NCBI GenBank assembly: GCA_034509735.1
Contig: JACGWO010000005.1
Location: forward strand, 19,953,264-20,017,263
Length of the DNA: 64,000 nucleotides
Direction: 5' to 3'
From: Sesamum alatum
Lineage: Eukaryota > Streptophyta > Magnoliopsida > Lamiales > Pedaliaceae
The notes under the pieces are model-generated. The model made no database searches. It saw only the letters and a program-made list of their open reading frames with translations, and was not told the origin of the DNA. The position numbers and the translations under genes are program-made. This document shows positions 1 through 10,397 of the stretch, one piece after another. Every line of letters begins with the position of its first letter. Position 1 is the first letter of the stretch.

Positions 1-990
1 GAGAAGTTTGGGATGCAGAAAAGCAAGTCAGATCATTCTATTTTCTATAGACAATGTGATGGAGGTATTATTCGGTCAGTTGTATATGTTGATGATATTG
101 TAATCTCAGGTAGTGATTCTAGGGGAATTTCGTCTTTGAAGTCCTTCATTAATACTGAATTCCATACCAAAGACCTGGGGATGTTAAAGTATTTCTTGGG
201 AGCAGGAGTTAGCAGGAGTAAGAAAGAAATCTTCCTATCTCAGAGGAAGTATGTGCTTCATTTACAATCGAAGTCTGGAAACTTGGGTGCTAAACCATGT
301 ACTACTCCAATGGTTCCTAATTTACAATTAACCATAGAAGGTGAATTGTTAGCGAATCCTGATAGGTACAGAAGACGTATCGGAAAGTTGAATTATCTTA
401 CTGTGACACGTCCTGATATTGCTTATTCAGTAAGTGTGCTGAGCCAGTAGATGTCATCACCAACTATTGATATTGGAAGGCGGTAGAACAAGTTTTGCAC
501 TACTTAAAAGGTGCTCCTGTTCGTGGAATTCTATATGGAAATCATGGTCATACAAGGATCGAATGTTTTTCAGATTCTGATTGGACAGAGGTGTAAAGAA
601 GATAGGAGATCTGCTTCAGGATACTGTGTTTTTGTTGGGGAAAATTTGGTTTCGGGGAAGAGTAAGAAACAGAATGTAGTCCTAGGATCAAGTGTGAAAA
701 GTGAATATAGAGCTATGGCCAAGTCTGTGTGTGAAGTCGTATGGGTATATCAACTCCTCGACGAAGTAGGAACTAAGGTCTCAATACTTGTAAAGTTATG
801 TATAATAATCAACTACACTTCACATTACTCCAATCTAGTCTTTCATGAACGAATGAAACATATTGAGATTGATTATCACTTTATTCATGAAAAGATCCAA
901 CGGGGCTTGATCACTACAGGTTATGTGAAGATTGGAGAACAATTAGGTGATATATTAACAAAGGCCCTTAACGGGGTCCAGATTGATTAT
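1..990 (+). pseudogene. Ty1/copia pol fragment (copia-1): RT C-terminus and RNase H, broken
   Basis: The window opens inside a Ty1/copia polyprotein. At 13-450 is the second half of the reverse transcriptase, with the catalytic box VVYVDDIVISG, the motif FHTKDLGMLKYFLG and the conserved TRPDIAYSVSVLSQ. A TAG stop (448-450) and small frameshifts break the reading just after this. Further on are the RNase H features FSDSDW (another frame), RSASGYCVF, the degraded active-site region SEYRAMA, and the C-terminal LTKAL. The last codons are separated from the rest by two insertions: the frame resumes at 2203-2226 and ends at 12382-12400, just before a polypurine tract. This is the oldest element at this locus. 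It cannot encode a working polymerase. The family call is firm; the lineage within copia is not resolved. Confidence 0.93.
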
Positions 991-2193
991 GGCCAAATTA
1001 CATATTATCACCCTGTGTTTTAAAAGTTCAGCTAAAACCCCTTGTGTTTTAAAAATACGCAAAATACCCCCTCTGTTTTCTTAAATATAGCATACTTTCC
1101 CTCACCGTTAACTGAAGCTAAAGGTGTTAAACTTTTTGTGAAAAAGACCTTTATGCCCTTATCTATATTATTTCTTATTTTTATCAGCATAAGATCTTTT
1201 CTTATTACATATAAACCTTAGGATCTAATCAATCCATCTCAACCGTTAGATCTTACATTTATAAGACGATTAAAGGTTTAGATTTAATCAATTTTAATAT
1301 ATATTAATTTATAATTATAAATTCTAAAAAAATTATGATTTACAAAAAGTAAAAATAATAAAATTAAGGCAACCCCCCCCTCCCGCCTCCTGCCCCCCCC
1401 CCCCCCTCTTCCTACCTGCCGCCCACCTAATCCCCAACCCTCCCACGTCGACCGCCTAACATAGAGGGGGCAATAGCGAAGTCGTCGTCGCACCCAACCT
1501 ACGTGACCACGACCGTGGTCATCTAGATCTACTCTGAGCAACCGTGATATTTGGGCGAGGAGTGATCTGGCAACCACGACGCAACCCAGGGTTGACGTTG
1601 CCCAATTTCTTTTTCTAAGTCTTTAAAAAATTTATCTTTATAAAAAATTATCTAAGTATAATTTAATTAAATATTGATCTAGATAAAAATAAATAAATTT
1701 AAATATTATTTACAGTATAATATAATTTATTTAAATACATTTAAAATATTCATATTTGTATAGATATTTAAATTTGGGAATTCAATTTTTGTACATTAAT
1801 TCAATTTTTTTAATGTAAGATATAGATTTTTAAAGTAATCATATAATTATTTAATATTTAAATATTTAAATAAATATATTAATAACAAAATTACTTTTTT
1901 AGGATGGATGAAAATAAAAAAAAATCTCAAATCAAAAGAAACAAAGTGGGTTAGTTATAAAGGCAAAGGAGGGTATTTTTGTCAATTTTTCAATTCAAAA
2001 TAGGTGAAAAGTAGTCAAAATCATGTAATTTCGCACTCATAGTGCATGAAAACCACCTTTCGTTAGTTTCTAACGGAAGGGGGATTTTGTGTAGGATCTT
2101 TTAAATCACGGAGGATTTTTTACCTATTTTTAAAAACACACAAGAGCTTTTAGTAGTTTTAGGAAAACACGCGGGATAATATACAATTTGGTC
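991..2193. mobile_element. Non-autonomous Mutator-like element (MULE) inserted in copia-1
   Basis: A 1203-bp element is flanked by perfect 9-bp direct repeats ATTGATTAT (982-990 and 2194-2202). The ends are imperfect terminal inverted repeats of about 45 bp: GGCCAAATTACATATTATC at the left and, read in reverse complement, GACCAAATTGTATATTATC at the right. Removing the element and one repeat restores the copia-1 reading frame across the join, which proves the boundaries. A 9-bp target duplication is the hallmark of the Mutator superfamily. There is no transposase. The interior has a GC-rich core with long C runs (about 1366-1610) between AT-rich arms, so a captured fragment is possible, but I recognise no gene in it. 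The 97-aa minus-strand frame in the core looks like a composition artefact. Confidence 0.9.
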
Positions 2194-2226
2194 ATTGATT
2201 ATCTATGTAATAAGTTGGGCATTATT

Positions 2227-4211
2227 TGAAAGAAATCGGTGGATCGTCCCGGGAAATGTGCGAATGCGGAAGCGCGATAAAAATAAACATACAAAAATTA
2301 AAGCATGCTTTTAATTTAAAAGAACACGCTCAAGGGGTGTACCCTTGAGGTTCCCGAGCGTTCGGTGTATCTCATGATCATATAACATGTAAAGAAATCA
2401 TGGAGGCCATAGAGTTGAAAAAATAAAGAGGGACGAAAAATAAAACGAGACCTACCCGTTGTCGTTTTCGTCTTCAACGGCTACACGCGTTGTTCCCCGT
2501 TTTGCACCGAGATCTCGTTCTTGAGACCCTCCAAATCATGACACACGATCCACCCACGTATCTTGCACGTCGTGCTGGCAACGAACAAGTAATTTTAGAG
2601 AGGATAGATCAATCACACGTTATGAATTAACGGGACTAATCTTCCTTAGTTCTAATGTTCCAAGAACAAAAGAACAAGAAATAATTTTCTTGGAGAGTGA
2701 GAGAGAGAGAGGGGCGGACGAGATGTAGGAGAGGGGGAGTGTGTGTTGTGTGTGTGATTTCAAGAATCATCATCATGCAATAGTTGGAAGCTAGAGGTAT
2801 TTATAGAGGAGGAGTTTAATCCTCTTTAAACTCCAACTCTAAGAACCCTAATTTGACTAGGATTTTGACCTAGTCAAAGTCCTAATCAAACTAGTGTTTG
2901 ACCTAGTCAAACAAATCCTAGCCTTCCATCTCCCCTTTCCATCTTAACCGTTGATTTAAATTTAATGGAATATTTAAATCCCATAAAATATTCCAAAAGG
3001 CCAAATAAATATAATAAATAAATATTAATATTTATTCTAGGCCCATTAGATCAATTCCCTTAATAAATCTAATTTATTAATTTAATTCTCTTTATCAAAT
3101 AGAAGGAATTAATTTCTCCAAGAAAATATAGGACCCGATTAAATCTAATTTAATCATTCCTTTACTCCAATATTTAATTCCAAATTAAATACTAAGTGTG
3201 TGTGGATAGTGTGTGACTCTTTAGGTTCACCTTTCAGCTAGACTTGGTCGGATTCCTAGAATCCGCCCGTTACCATGGGTGGCCATCTAGCAACGGTCCA
3301 TGGCACTAGAGACTAGGTGAAATAATGGGGATGAACATTTAGGCTCTAACAGTACACTTGTCCTTCTGTCTTCGGTCTCATCACTTAGAGTCTAGGGCAC
3401 GGAAAAAGCAGGTACCCATTTTGGACCTAAGTGTCGGTCTGTCCTTACTAAACGCCGCAAGGGAAACCTTTCCCTTCTGTTCAGTTACTGTGGCCACAGA
3501 TTTCAGGGACAAGACACAGAGCATACATGAGACTCAACTGTCAATACCTTTTGACAGGAGACAGATCCTTTCTTGGAAACTACTGTCACTCTGTACACCC
3601 GAGCTGCACTAGACATGGCTTATGACTACTCAAGAGTATTTTGGCAATCTCTCACCATATCTAAGATACAGACCTGATGTACAGGTGAACTCACCGGTTC
3701 CTCAAGTCAAAGGACTTGGCCTGTACCGTTGGAACCGGGAATACTCGTCATACCTTGCTGACCATACTCAAGGTCCTCCGTAAGACGGTTCCCGTGAGTC
3801 ACCTCAGTCAGTTGCTTCCTAGCGCACTGACCCACTAACACTGCTTAGATGAACTTCGTCACCCGTCGATGAAATACGACAGCAGATGCTTAGTGTAAGT
3901 CTCAAAGGGAATCCCGGTACCCATTTTCGGGATTCCTTGACTTGGAGATTTCCGGACTGATTCGGTAAGACTGATTTCATGGACCTACCTCCAAGCGTAG
4001 TCCCAGTCACCGAAATCGATTCTCAGTCCGTGGGCTTTGTTTGCGTAGTGAACAGAAATGTAAATGCAGATATAAGTGAACGTAAACAAAGTATTGCCAT
4101 ATGAATTTTCACTTCTTTATTCATAAATGTTTTTATCAAATACCAAAAATTGTCTAGACATAGGTTACATATTCCTGCCAAAATTGGCTTACATGGTCAC
4201 CTATTCTAACA
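2227..4211 (-). repeat. copia-2 3' LTR (left copy)
   Basis: This 1985-bp LTR matches 10398-12376. In element sense it starts TGTTAGAATAGG and ends CTTTCA, giving the usual TG...CA. It contains a GA-rich stretch near 2695-2715 and a TATA-type box (next entry). Short frames such as those at 3358-3612 and 3819-4010 lie inside the LTR and are not genes. Confidence 0.95.
2799..2807 (-). promoter_or_regulatory. TATA box in copia-2 left LTR
   Basis: Read on the minus strand the site is CTATAAATA, followed by a GT/GA-rich stretch. In the right (promoter) LTR at about 10970-10978 one T is missing, giving CTATAATA. The role is inferred from sequence and position. Confidence 0.5.
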
Positions 4212-4222
4212 ATCTCCCACTT
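4212..4222 (-). promoter_or_regulatory. Polypurine tract of copia-2
   Basis: Read on the minus strand this is AAGTGGGAGAT, directly before the LTR start TGTTAG. It is the plus-strand primer site. The same tract is found at 32947-32957 in copia-3. Confidence 0.85.
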
Positions 4223-5848
4223 GACCTTTAAAGCCAATTACCCATATGGTTAATCCCCATCTTCTCAAGATGTTGCGTATGAGCGCTCTGCGACATAGGC
4301 TTTGTCAGCGGGTCTGCTGTGTTGTCTGCTGAGTTGACTCGGTCCATCCGGACGTCACCTCTTCCTACCATTTCTCTAAGAAGATGGTAGCGTCTAAGAA
4401 TGTGTTTGGAACGGTGATGAGATCTCGGTTCCTTTGCTTGCGCTATTGCTCCGTTGTTATCACAGAAGATGACAACGGGCTCGGCGATGCTAGGCACCAC
4501 ACCCAACTCTTGGATGTAGTTTCTCATCCAAACCGCTTCCTTAGCAGCTTCTGAAGCTGCTATGTATTCAGCCTCTGTGGTGGAGTCAGCAATAGTTGCT
4601 TGCTTGGAACTTTTCCAAGCTACTACTCCTCCATTGAGTTTGAATACGTATCCCGATTGAGACTTGGCATCATCGTCATCAGACTGGAAGCTAGCGTTGC
4701 TAAAACCTTCCAGAATTAGTTCTCCATTGCCATAGACTAGGAATATTTCCTTAGTCCTCCTTAGGTACTTAAGGATGCCCTTAACAGCATTCCAGTGTGT
4801 CGCTCCTGCGCAGGACTGATATCTGCTTGTTACGCTCAAAGCGTAAGCAACATCAGGCCTAGTGCAGTGGACCGCATATTGGATGCTACCTACGGCAGAA
4901 GCATAGGGGATGACTTTCATCCTTTCAAGTTCCTCATCAGTCTGTGGGGACTGCTTCTTGGACAACTTGATCCCATGCCTCATGGGAAGGAATCCCCGTT
5001 TGGAGTTGTCCATTCGATATCTCTTTAGGACTTTCTCCATATACGAGTTTTGGGTGAGTCCTAACACCCTTTTAGATCTGTCCCTGAGAATCTGGATGCC
5101 TAGGATGTAGGAGGCTTCACCCAAGTCCTTCATGGAAAACTGGGTTGACAACCATGCTTTTGTGTTTCCTAACATTCTAACGTCATTACCAATGAGCAGA
5201 ATGTCATCCACATAAAGCACTAGGAACACAATTGAGCTCCCACTGACCTTCTTGTATACACAAGGGTCGGATTCATTTTTTGATGAAGTCATACCCCCGT
5301 ATTACTTCGTCAAAGCGAATGCTCCAACTTCGGGAGACTTGTTTGAGGCCATAGATGGACTTCTGGAGACGACAGACTTTCTGTTCTTCTCCAGTGACCG
5401 TGAAACCCTCCGGCTGATCCATATAGATCTCTTCTTCAACGAAACCGTTGACGAAGGCCGTTTTCACGTCCATCTGCCATATCTCATAGTCATACCATGC
5501 TACTATGGCGAGCAGAATCCGAATGGATTTAGCCATGGCTACTGGCGAGTAGGTATCCTCAAAATCGACCCCGGGTCGTTGAGTGTATCCCTTAGCTACA
5601 AGCCTAGCCTTAAAGGTTGTGACTTCTCCATCAACGCCAAGTTTGTGCTTGTAGACCCACTTACAGCCGACTGGCTTAACACCTTTCGGTGGATCTACAA
5701 GACTCCAAACTTGGTTCTCGCTCATGGAGTCCATTTCGGCTTTCATGGCCTCAAGCCATTTCCCGGAGTCGATGTCTGACATCGCTTCTCCATACGTCTT
5801 AGGATCGCTATCCAAAAGATCGGTCGCACCTAGAAAGCCATATCTCAC
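4223..5848 (-). pseudogene. copia-2 reverse transcriptase and RNase H
   Basis: Two overlapping frames, 5273-5848 and 4228-5292, hold the RT and RNase H. The first has NQVWSLVDPP, the fold signature CKWVYKHKL, FKARLVAKGYTQ and the first catalytic Asp in WQMDVKTAFVNG. A frameshift near 5285 moves to the second frame, which has LYVDDILLIGND, the fingers-to-RNase H link CTRPDVAYALSVTSRYQ, then SQSGYVF, SKQATIADSTTEAEYIAA and CDNNGAIAQAKEPRSH. The RNase H segment that normally reads Y(T/S)DAS is FSNASFQSD, so the first acidic residue is Asn. The C-terminus DPLTKPMS is intact. Apart from one frameshift and this substitution, it is the best preserved pol in the window. Confidence 0.95.
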
Positions 5849-7400
5849 TAGAGGTCTGGACTCCTAGTGGACCTACGGAGAATGGGAACGTCAGTGGTGA
5901 CTGTGGGCGCTGACTGTATCGGAGCCGGCGGTTCAGGAACCGGGACTGGCTGTTCCTGAGGCTGTCCTTCATGCCTAGCATGTTGGACTTCTCGAGGTTG
6001 GTCAGCCCTTCGGCTGTTAATCCTGAATTCTCTAAGTGAGGGTTCCGTGGCCTCCTCTGATGGCTGGATTCCATCACTTGATTCCTCAAGGATCAGCTCA
6101 TCAGGTTGGATATCCTCCGGGAAGCCTTGCTCCAAGAATACTGCATTTTCTTGAAACAAACACCTTTTTGTTCCAAGGGGTCATAAAAGTAATAACCCGC
6201 AGTTTCTTTAGGGTATCCAACGAACCTGTATAAGCTAGACCTAGATTCTAACTTATCTCCCACTAACCTCTTGACGTATGCGGGGCTACCCCACACTTTC
6301 AAGTAGTTGTAGGATGCAGGCTTGCCGTGCCATATCTCATATGGCGTTTGGGTCAATGTACTAGTAGCGCTAAATTCAACAATTTGGCCGCCGTTTTCTA
6401 GTGTATAGCCCCAAAACGATAAGGGCAATTTGGTAAAACTCATCATGGACCGAACCATGTCCAACAGGTTCGATTCCTCCTTTCAGAGACACCATTTAAC
6501 TGTGGTGTTCCTGGAGGTGTCCATTCTGATATTATACCATGTTCTTTTTAGATAATCTAGGAACTCCGTACTAAGGTACTCACCGCCTCGGTCCGATCGA
6601 AGGACTTTAATTTTGCAGTTGGTTTGGTTCTCCACTTCAAGTCTGAATTCTTTAAACCTCTCAAGAGCTTCAGACTTGTACCTCATCAGGTAAAACATAA
6701 CCATACCGCGAATGATCATCGGTGAAGGTTATGAAGTAGGAGAACCACCTCGGGCCTGCGTCCTTAGTGGTCCACATACGTCTGTATGGACAAGTCCAAC
6801 AGACCTGTGGCAAGCCTGCTTTGTCCTACAAAGGGCTTCTTGGTCATTTTCCCTCTTAGACAGGACTCACAAGTTGGTAGATCGCTCAAGTCCCCAACCT
6901 CTAGGTTCTTTGAGTCTACCAACCTTTTCATCCTATCTTGGGATATGTGACCTAGCCTAGCGTGCCACAGACGTGCATTCCCGTTATTATCTAATTTTCA
7001 TTTATGCATTAAGGACGAAATTCGTTTGTTTCAGGATATAGAGTCCGTTATGCAATGTACCAAGTAGATGAGCAATTCCACACCTCATCAAATAAAAGCA
7101 ATTTTTATTAATTCTAAACTCATAACCACTTATTGTCCAACAATGGAATGGAAATGATGTTTTTAATCATACTGGGTATAAAATAAACTTGCTCTAAATC
7201 TATGCTAATACTATCACTAATCACTAGAGTGGCAGATCCTACTGCTTCTGCCGAGATGGCCTTGCCATTCCAAGCTTCAGGATCATGTCCCCGCTACCCC
7301 AGTTTTCTGCTTCTTTTCAACACCTGCAAGTCATTGCAAATGTGAGCTCCACAGCCGGTATTAATACCCAAGAGGCAGAACTAGTGACCATATTAACCTC
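5849..7400 (-). pseudogene. copia-2 protease and integrase, degraded
   Basis: The integrase is spread over several frames. At 6483-6719 is the core end with KIKVLRSDRGGEYLS, which supplies the catalytic Glu, and 6093-6464 has the C-terminal part with MVRSMMSFTKLPLSFWGY and the GKPASYNYLKVWGSPAYVKR region. The linker to RT lies at 5848-6159. Further upstream (6720-7000, reading right to left) pre-integrase sequence is visible only in broken frames. At about 7330-7390 is the protease active-site region, whose D(T/S)G is destroyed by a frameshift and substitution; copia-3 has WVLDTGCGAHIC at the same place. No part could give an active integrase. Confidence 0.88.
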
Positions 7401-8106
7401 AATCACATATATACCTTAGTTCGAGAAGAGTTTGGGCACTCTCTCTTCCAATGCCCTTTCTCACGGCAGTTGATACATATGTCATATGCCTTCGACTGTT
7501 GCTTGGAGACAACCTTTCCCTTTCATTTGTCTTTCCCCTCTTTGGAAATGGGAACACTCTTAGTGTTCGTAGCTGCTTTGACGGCCTTTCCCTTCCCTTT
7601 CTTCTTCTTCCAACATCCGGCACCCTTGCCTTTCGTATTAGAAGTCGAAGCACCTCCAAACAATACCGAAGGCGTGGACTTCTTAGTCGTTGCCTCGTAT
7701 TGCACCAACATATTGATCAACTCATGAATGCCCTTCTCAAGTGCGTTCATGTTGTAGTTGACGATAAATTGGTCAAAGGAGGGTGGGAGTGACTGAAGGA
7801 TCACATCTATGTACGTTTCATAGTGGAAGGGACATCGTCTAGCCTTTCGTATTGCTTCTGAATCTCATTGGTCATCGAAGCAAGTATGACGCTACGGACC
7901 TTCCGGTTATCCTTATGCCAAGTCTCGAACGTCTCGCGTTCTTCTGGCGTGGATCCTTCCGGTAAGGTCCTAGGGAGAGGCTCATCCATGACGTAGCCTT
8001 GGTTCTCGTAATCTAGGACTATCCTGAGATTGCGCAACCAGTCGTTGTAGTTTGTTCCATTGAATTTATTTGTCTCAAGAATGGTGGAAAGTGGGTTCTT
8101 AGACAT
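7400..8106 (-). pseudogene. copia-2 gag with internal deletion
   Basis: The frame at 7807-8106 starts MSKNPLSTILETNKFNGTNY and continues with NDWLRNLRIVL, the N-terminal capsid-like domain of plant copia gag (UBN2/DUF4219 type). It stops shortly after VPSTMKRT. The frame 7523-7804 continues with ILQSLPPSFDQF and a Lys-rich tail. Compared with copia-3, about 60 codons are missing between them, including the segment that in copia-3 runs MLRMNEVYAV to GLNN. The zinc knuckle region lies in yet another frame at about 7400-7500. The start is chosen because copia-3 begins with the same MSKNPL. Confidence 0.92.
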
Positions 8107-8483
8107 TTTAAAATCTATATTTTAGAAAACAGCGCGCGATCAGCAGAAATTAAAAGACGGTGGTTTTGATAAAATAATTAAATGCATGGACTTTAGTCAT
8201 TTAATCCTCCCACTATTTATACGAAAATACGGTACTCTCAAACGTGATATTCGGGAAATCCTTTCCAAGTGGGCTTGGGCTCCACAGCGATTTTTCTCAT
8301 ACCCCGCTTTTACGATTCGCATGGAAAAGATCCTGTGGGAGGTATTCCATACCATTCTCGTTCCACGAGATTCCCAAGATTATTGCCTCACTCTTTCACA
8401 TGATCCCGAGGACTCCAAGCGAATCATGTTAATTGGGCGTTAGACCCAACCCAATCGACCGAGCCAACAGACCCACTGGTACC

Positions 8484-8578
8484 CCACGACTCGTGAGACA
8501 GGTAGCAGCAGCCCATTTTTCGTTCATGACATAGTGCAGCTTCCTTTAAGTACAATAACGTGCCACGACTCGTGAGAC
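8484..8578 (-). repeat. Duplicated palindromic leader motif, copia-2
   Basis: The 16-mer CCACGACTCGTGAGAC occurs at 8484-8499 and again at 8563-8578, 79 bp apart. It contains the inverted repeat CACGA-C-TCGTG. The same pair occurs at the same relative place in copia-3 and, diverged, in the leader relic at 43.5 kb. Confidence 0.85.
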
Positions 8579-9612
8579 CACGCTATTGACCCAAAGCAGC
8601 TTCCTCACTATGCCATGGATTGGAAGGCATGGACAAACTCCTAGAGTTTATGTCCACTTTGTCTAGGGTCTAATATTTTGACATTGGTCCAACCAATGTG
8701 AGAGTAGTAAATAACCGAGATCTCGAATAAATAAACATCTAGACATACATCCATAATGCGTAAATAAACCATCCATAGCAGTTATATGATAAATAAACAA
8801 CTCATTCATCCATCATCATAACCACATGCAAAATTAAAGCCTTTAGGACGCCCCTGTTGGATTGATCACGAGCCCGAATCCTATGCGACCCACTGAGCCC
8901 GCAGTGGATCTATGGTCAATCTAGGGTTGGTCCTATACTATTACATTAATAGTAACCCAATCATCATGCTGATGGGCCTTGGTCTCTTTCTCTTTCTTCA
9001 CTTCATGGAAACTCCAAGGACCTCCCGTCTGGGCTCTCCCTTGTGGTCCTTCCTTCTTCTCCACCAATTACAAAAATAGAAACCTCACTCCTAGTCTACT
9101 CTCATTACATATTTTAAAAAAATAGAAACCCCAGCGAAAACCCGGGGGGTACATAAGGAGGGAGGTAGAATGCCTTATTATTCCAAGGCAACTAGAAAGA
9201 GAGAAGGAGAAGAAGCAGTAAAAGAGGCACACAGGCCAACAGAAAATAAACCATACATCCGGTCTAGGGCTCGTGATCATCCATTTCATCAACACACATA
9301 ATCACATGATCCAATCATATAATCACAATATACCAACAACACATGATATCCAATCATGAATATCCAAAATAATAAATGAATATGTGCATAACGTGTGAAA
9401 AAATAAAACACAAATATTGGTAATAATATTTTCTCGTTTTAGAAAATCTTTCCTCATTATTTTAAGTAAAAATAACCCCGGGATTCCAAATCCAATTTAT
9501 TTACTCCTAAAATAATGTCTTTAGAAAAATAGGCATAATTGAACCAAAAAATGATTTTTCAGAATTAATTCAAAATTAAAACTGAAAATAATTAAAAAAT
9601 AAAAGAAAAACA

Positions 9613-9638
9613 CTGCTAGGGTTTTGAAACCCTAGCAG
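9613..9638. repeat. Perfect palindrome with telobox-like arms
   Basis: Two 12-bp arms, CTGCTAGGGTTT and AAACCCTAGCAG, are separated by TG. The arms contain AAACCCTA, the plant telobox core. It lies at the edge of the GC-rich island. Confidence 0.85.
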
Positions 9639-9639
9639 C

Positions 9640-10186
9640 AGCAGCAGCAGCCGCCGCCGGCAGTGGCCCGCCGGCGCGCAAAGAGGGCAGCAGGCTCAGC
9701 TTGCCGACCCTGCGCGCGCAGGCGCTGCCTGGCCGGGCGCGCGCGCACAGGCCCCTTGCATGCGTGCACGCGCGCCTGGCCGGCAACGCGCTGCGCGGCT
9801 TGGCATTCGGCAGGCCGTCGCGCGCGCAGGCTCCCTTGCCTTGCGCGCGCGCTGGCCTGCTGGCTGTCGGTCGTGCCTGTGCGCAGTGCGCGCGCAGACG
9901 TGCACTAGGCACGCTGCCGAGCGCGCGCGCGCAGACTCCTCCGTCTGCGTGCGCGCACGCCTGGCGGCGCTGCCCAGAGTCCGTCCGCGCGTGGACTCTC
10001 AGGCGTGCAGCCTTGCGCGCGCGCCTGGAGGCGCTGCCCTGCGCGCAGCCTCCCTGGCTGCGCGCGGCCCCTGCGCGACCGGCTGGGCGGGCGCGCGCAG
10101 GCTTCCTTGCCTGCGCGCGTCTGCCCTGCCGGCAGCGCGCGGCTGCGCCGGGCCAGCCTCCCGGCTGGCCGGCTGCGTCGTTTCTC
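9640..10186. other. GC-rich island in copia-2 leader
   Basis: About 550 bp are made almost wholly of GCGCGC, TGCGCGC and CCGGC words, inside an element that is otherwise AT-rich. It starts with a short CAG run. Long frames are open on both strands only because stop codons are rare in such composition; their products would be Ala/Arg/Cys-rich with no family resemblance. GC-rich blocks sit at the same position in copia-3 (40405-40612) and in the relic (44868-45055), but with different length and sequence. Confidence 0.85.
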
Positions 10187-10384
10187 GTTTTCCGTTCAAT
10201 TTTCCACCACGTTTCCCAAGAAAAACAGAAAAATACCAACATTCAGAAATTTCACACGAATCAAAAGTAATAAAAACCGACATGCTCTAAAATCAAGACA
10301 ATCAAGATTTAATAAAAAACATGCCAATTTCACGTTTTCATGCTTATAACGCACATAAAACCCTAGGCCTATACACCGAACCGG

Positions 10385-10396
10385 GCTCTGATACCA
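10385..10396 (-). promoter_or_regulatory. Primer-binding site of copia-2 (initiator tRNA-Met)
   Basis: On the minus strand the site reads TGGTATCAGAGC, one base from the 5' LTR. This is the standard plant PBS complementary to the 3' end of initiator tRNA-Met. It fixes the element's orientation. Confidence 0.95.
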
Positions 10397-10397
10397 C

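Larger units (their letters stand above)
8107..10384 (-). other. Long non-coding leader of copia-2
   Basis: About 2.3 kb between PBS and gag has no recognisable coding sequence. It includes the duplicated palindromic motif, AT-rich DNA at 9300-9610, a perfect palindrome at 9613-9638 and a GC-rich island at 9640-10186. Stretches around 8230-8960 match leader sequence of copia-3 (36800-36940 and 39252-39830) and the relic at 43425-45254, so the leader is a family trait. Plant elements with such leaders may carry packaging or translation signals here; that role is inference. Confidence 0.8.

Noticed and set aside
1284..1577. 97-aa Gly/Arg-rich minus-strand frame
   Set aside because: Lies in the C-run core of the MULE; low complexity, no family resemblance.
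5252..5779. 175-aa plus-strand frame opposite the RT gene
   Set aside because: Shadow of the minus-strand RT; codon-phase artefact.
8186..8443. 85-aa plus-strand frame
   Set aside because: In the copia leader; antisense to element transcription and not conserved in copia-3.
9616..10242. 208-aa minus-strand and 114-189-aa plus-strand frames rich in Arg, Ala and Cys
   Set aside because: Open on several frames at once because of the GC-rich composition; no domain, and the sister elements do not keep the frame.
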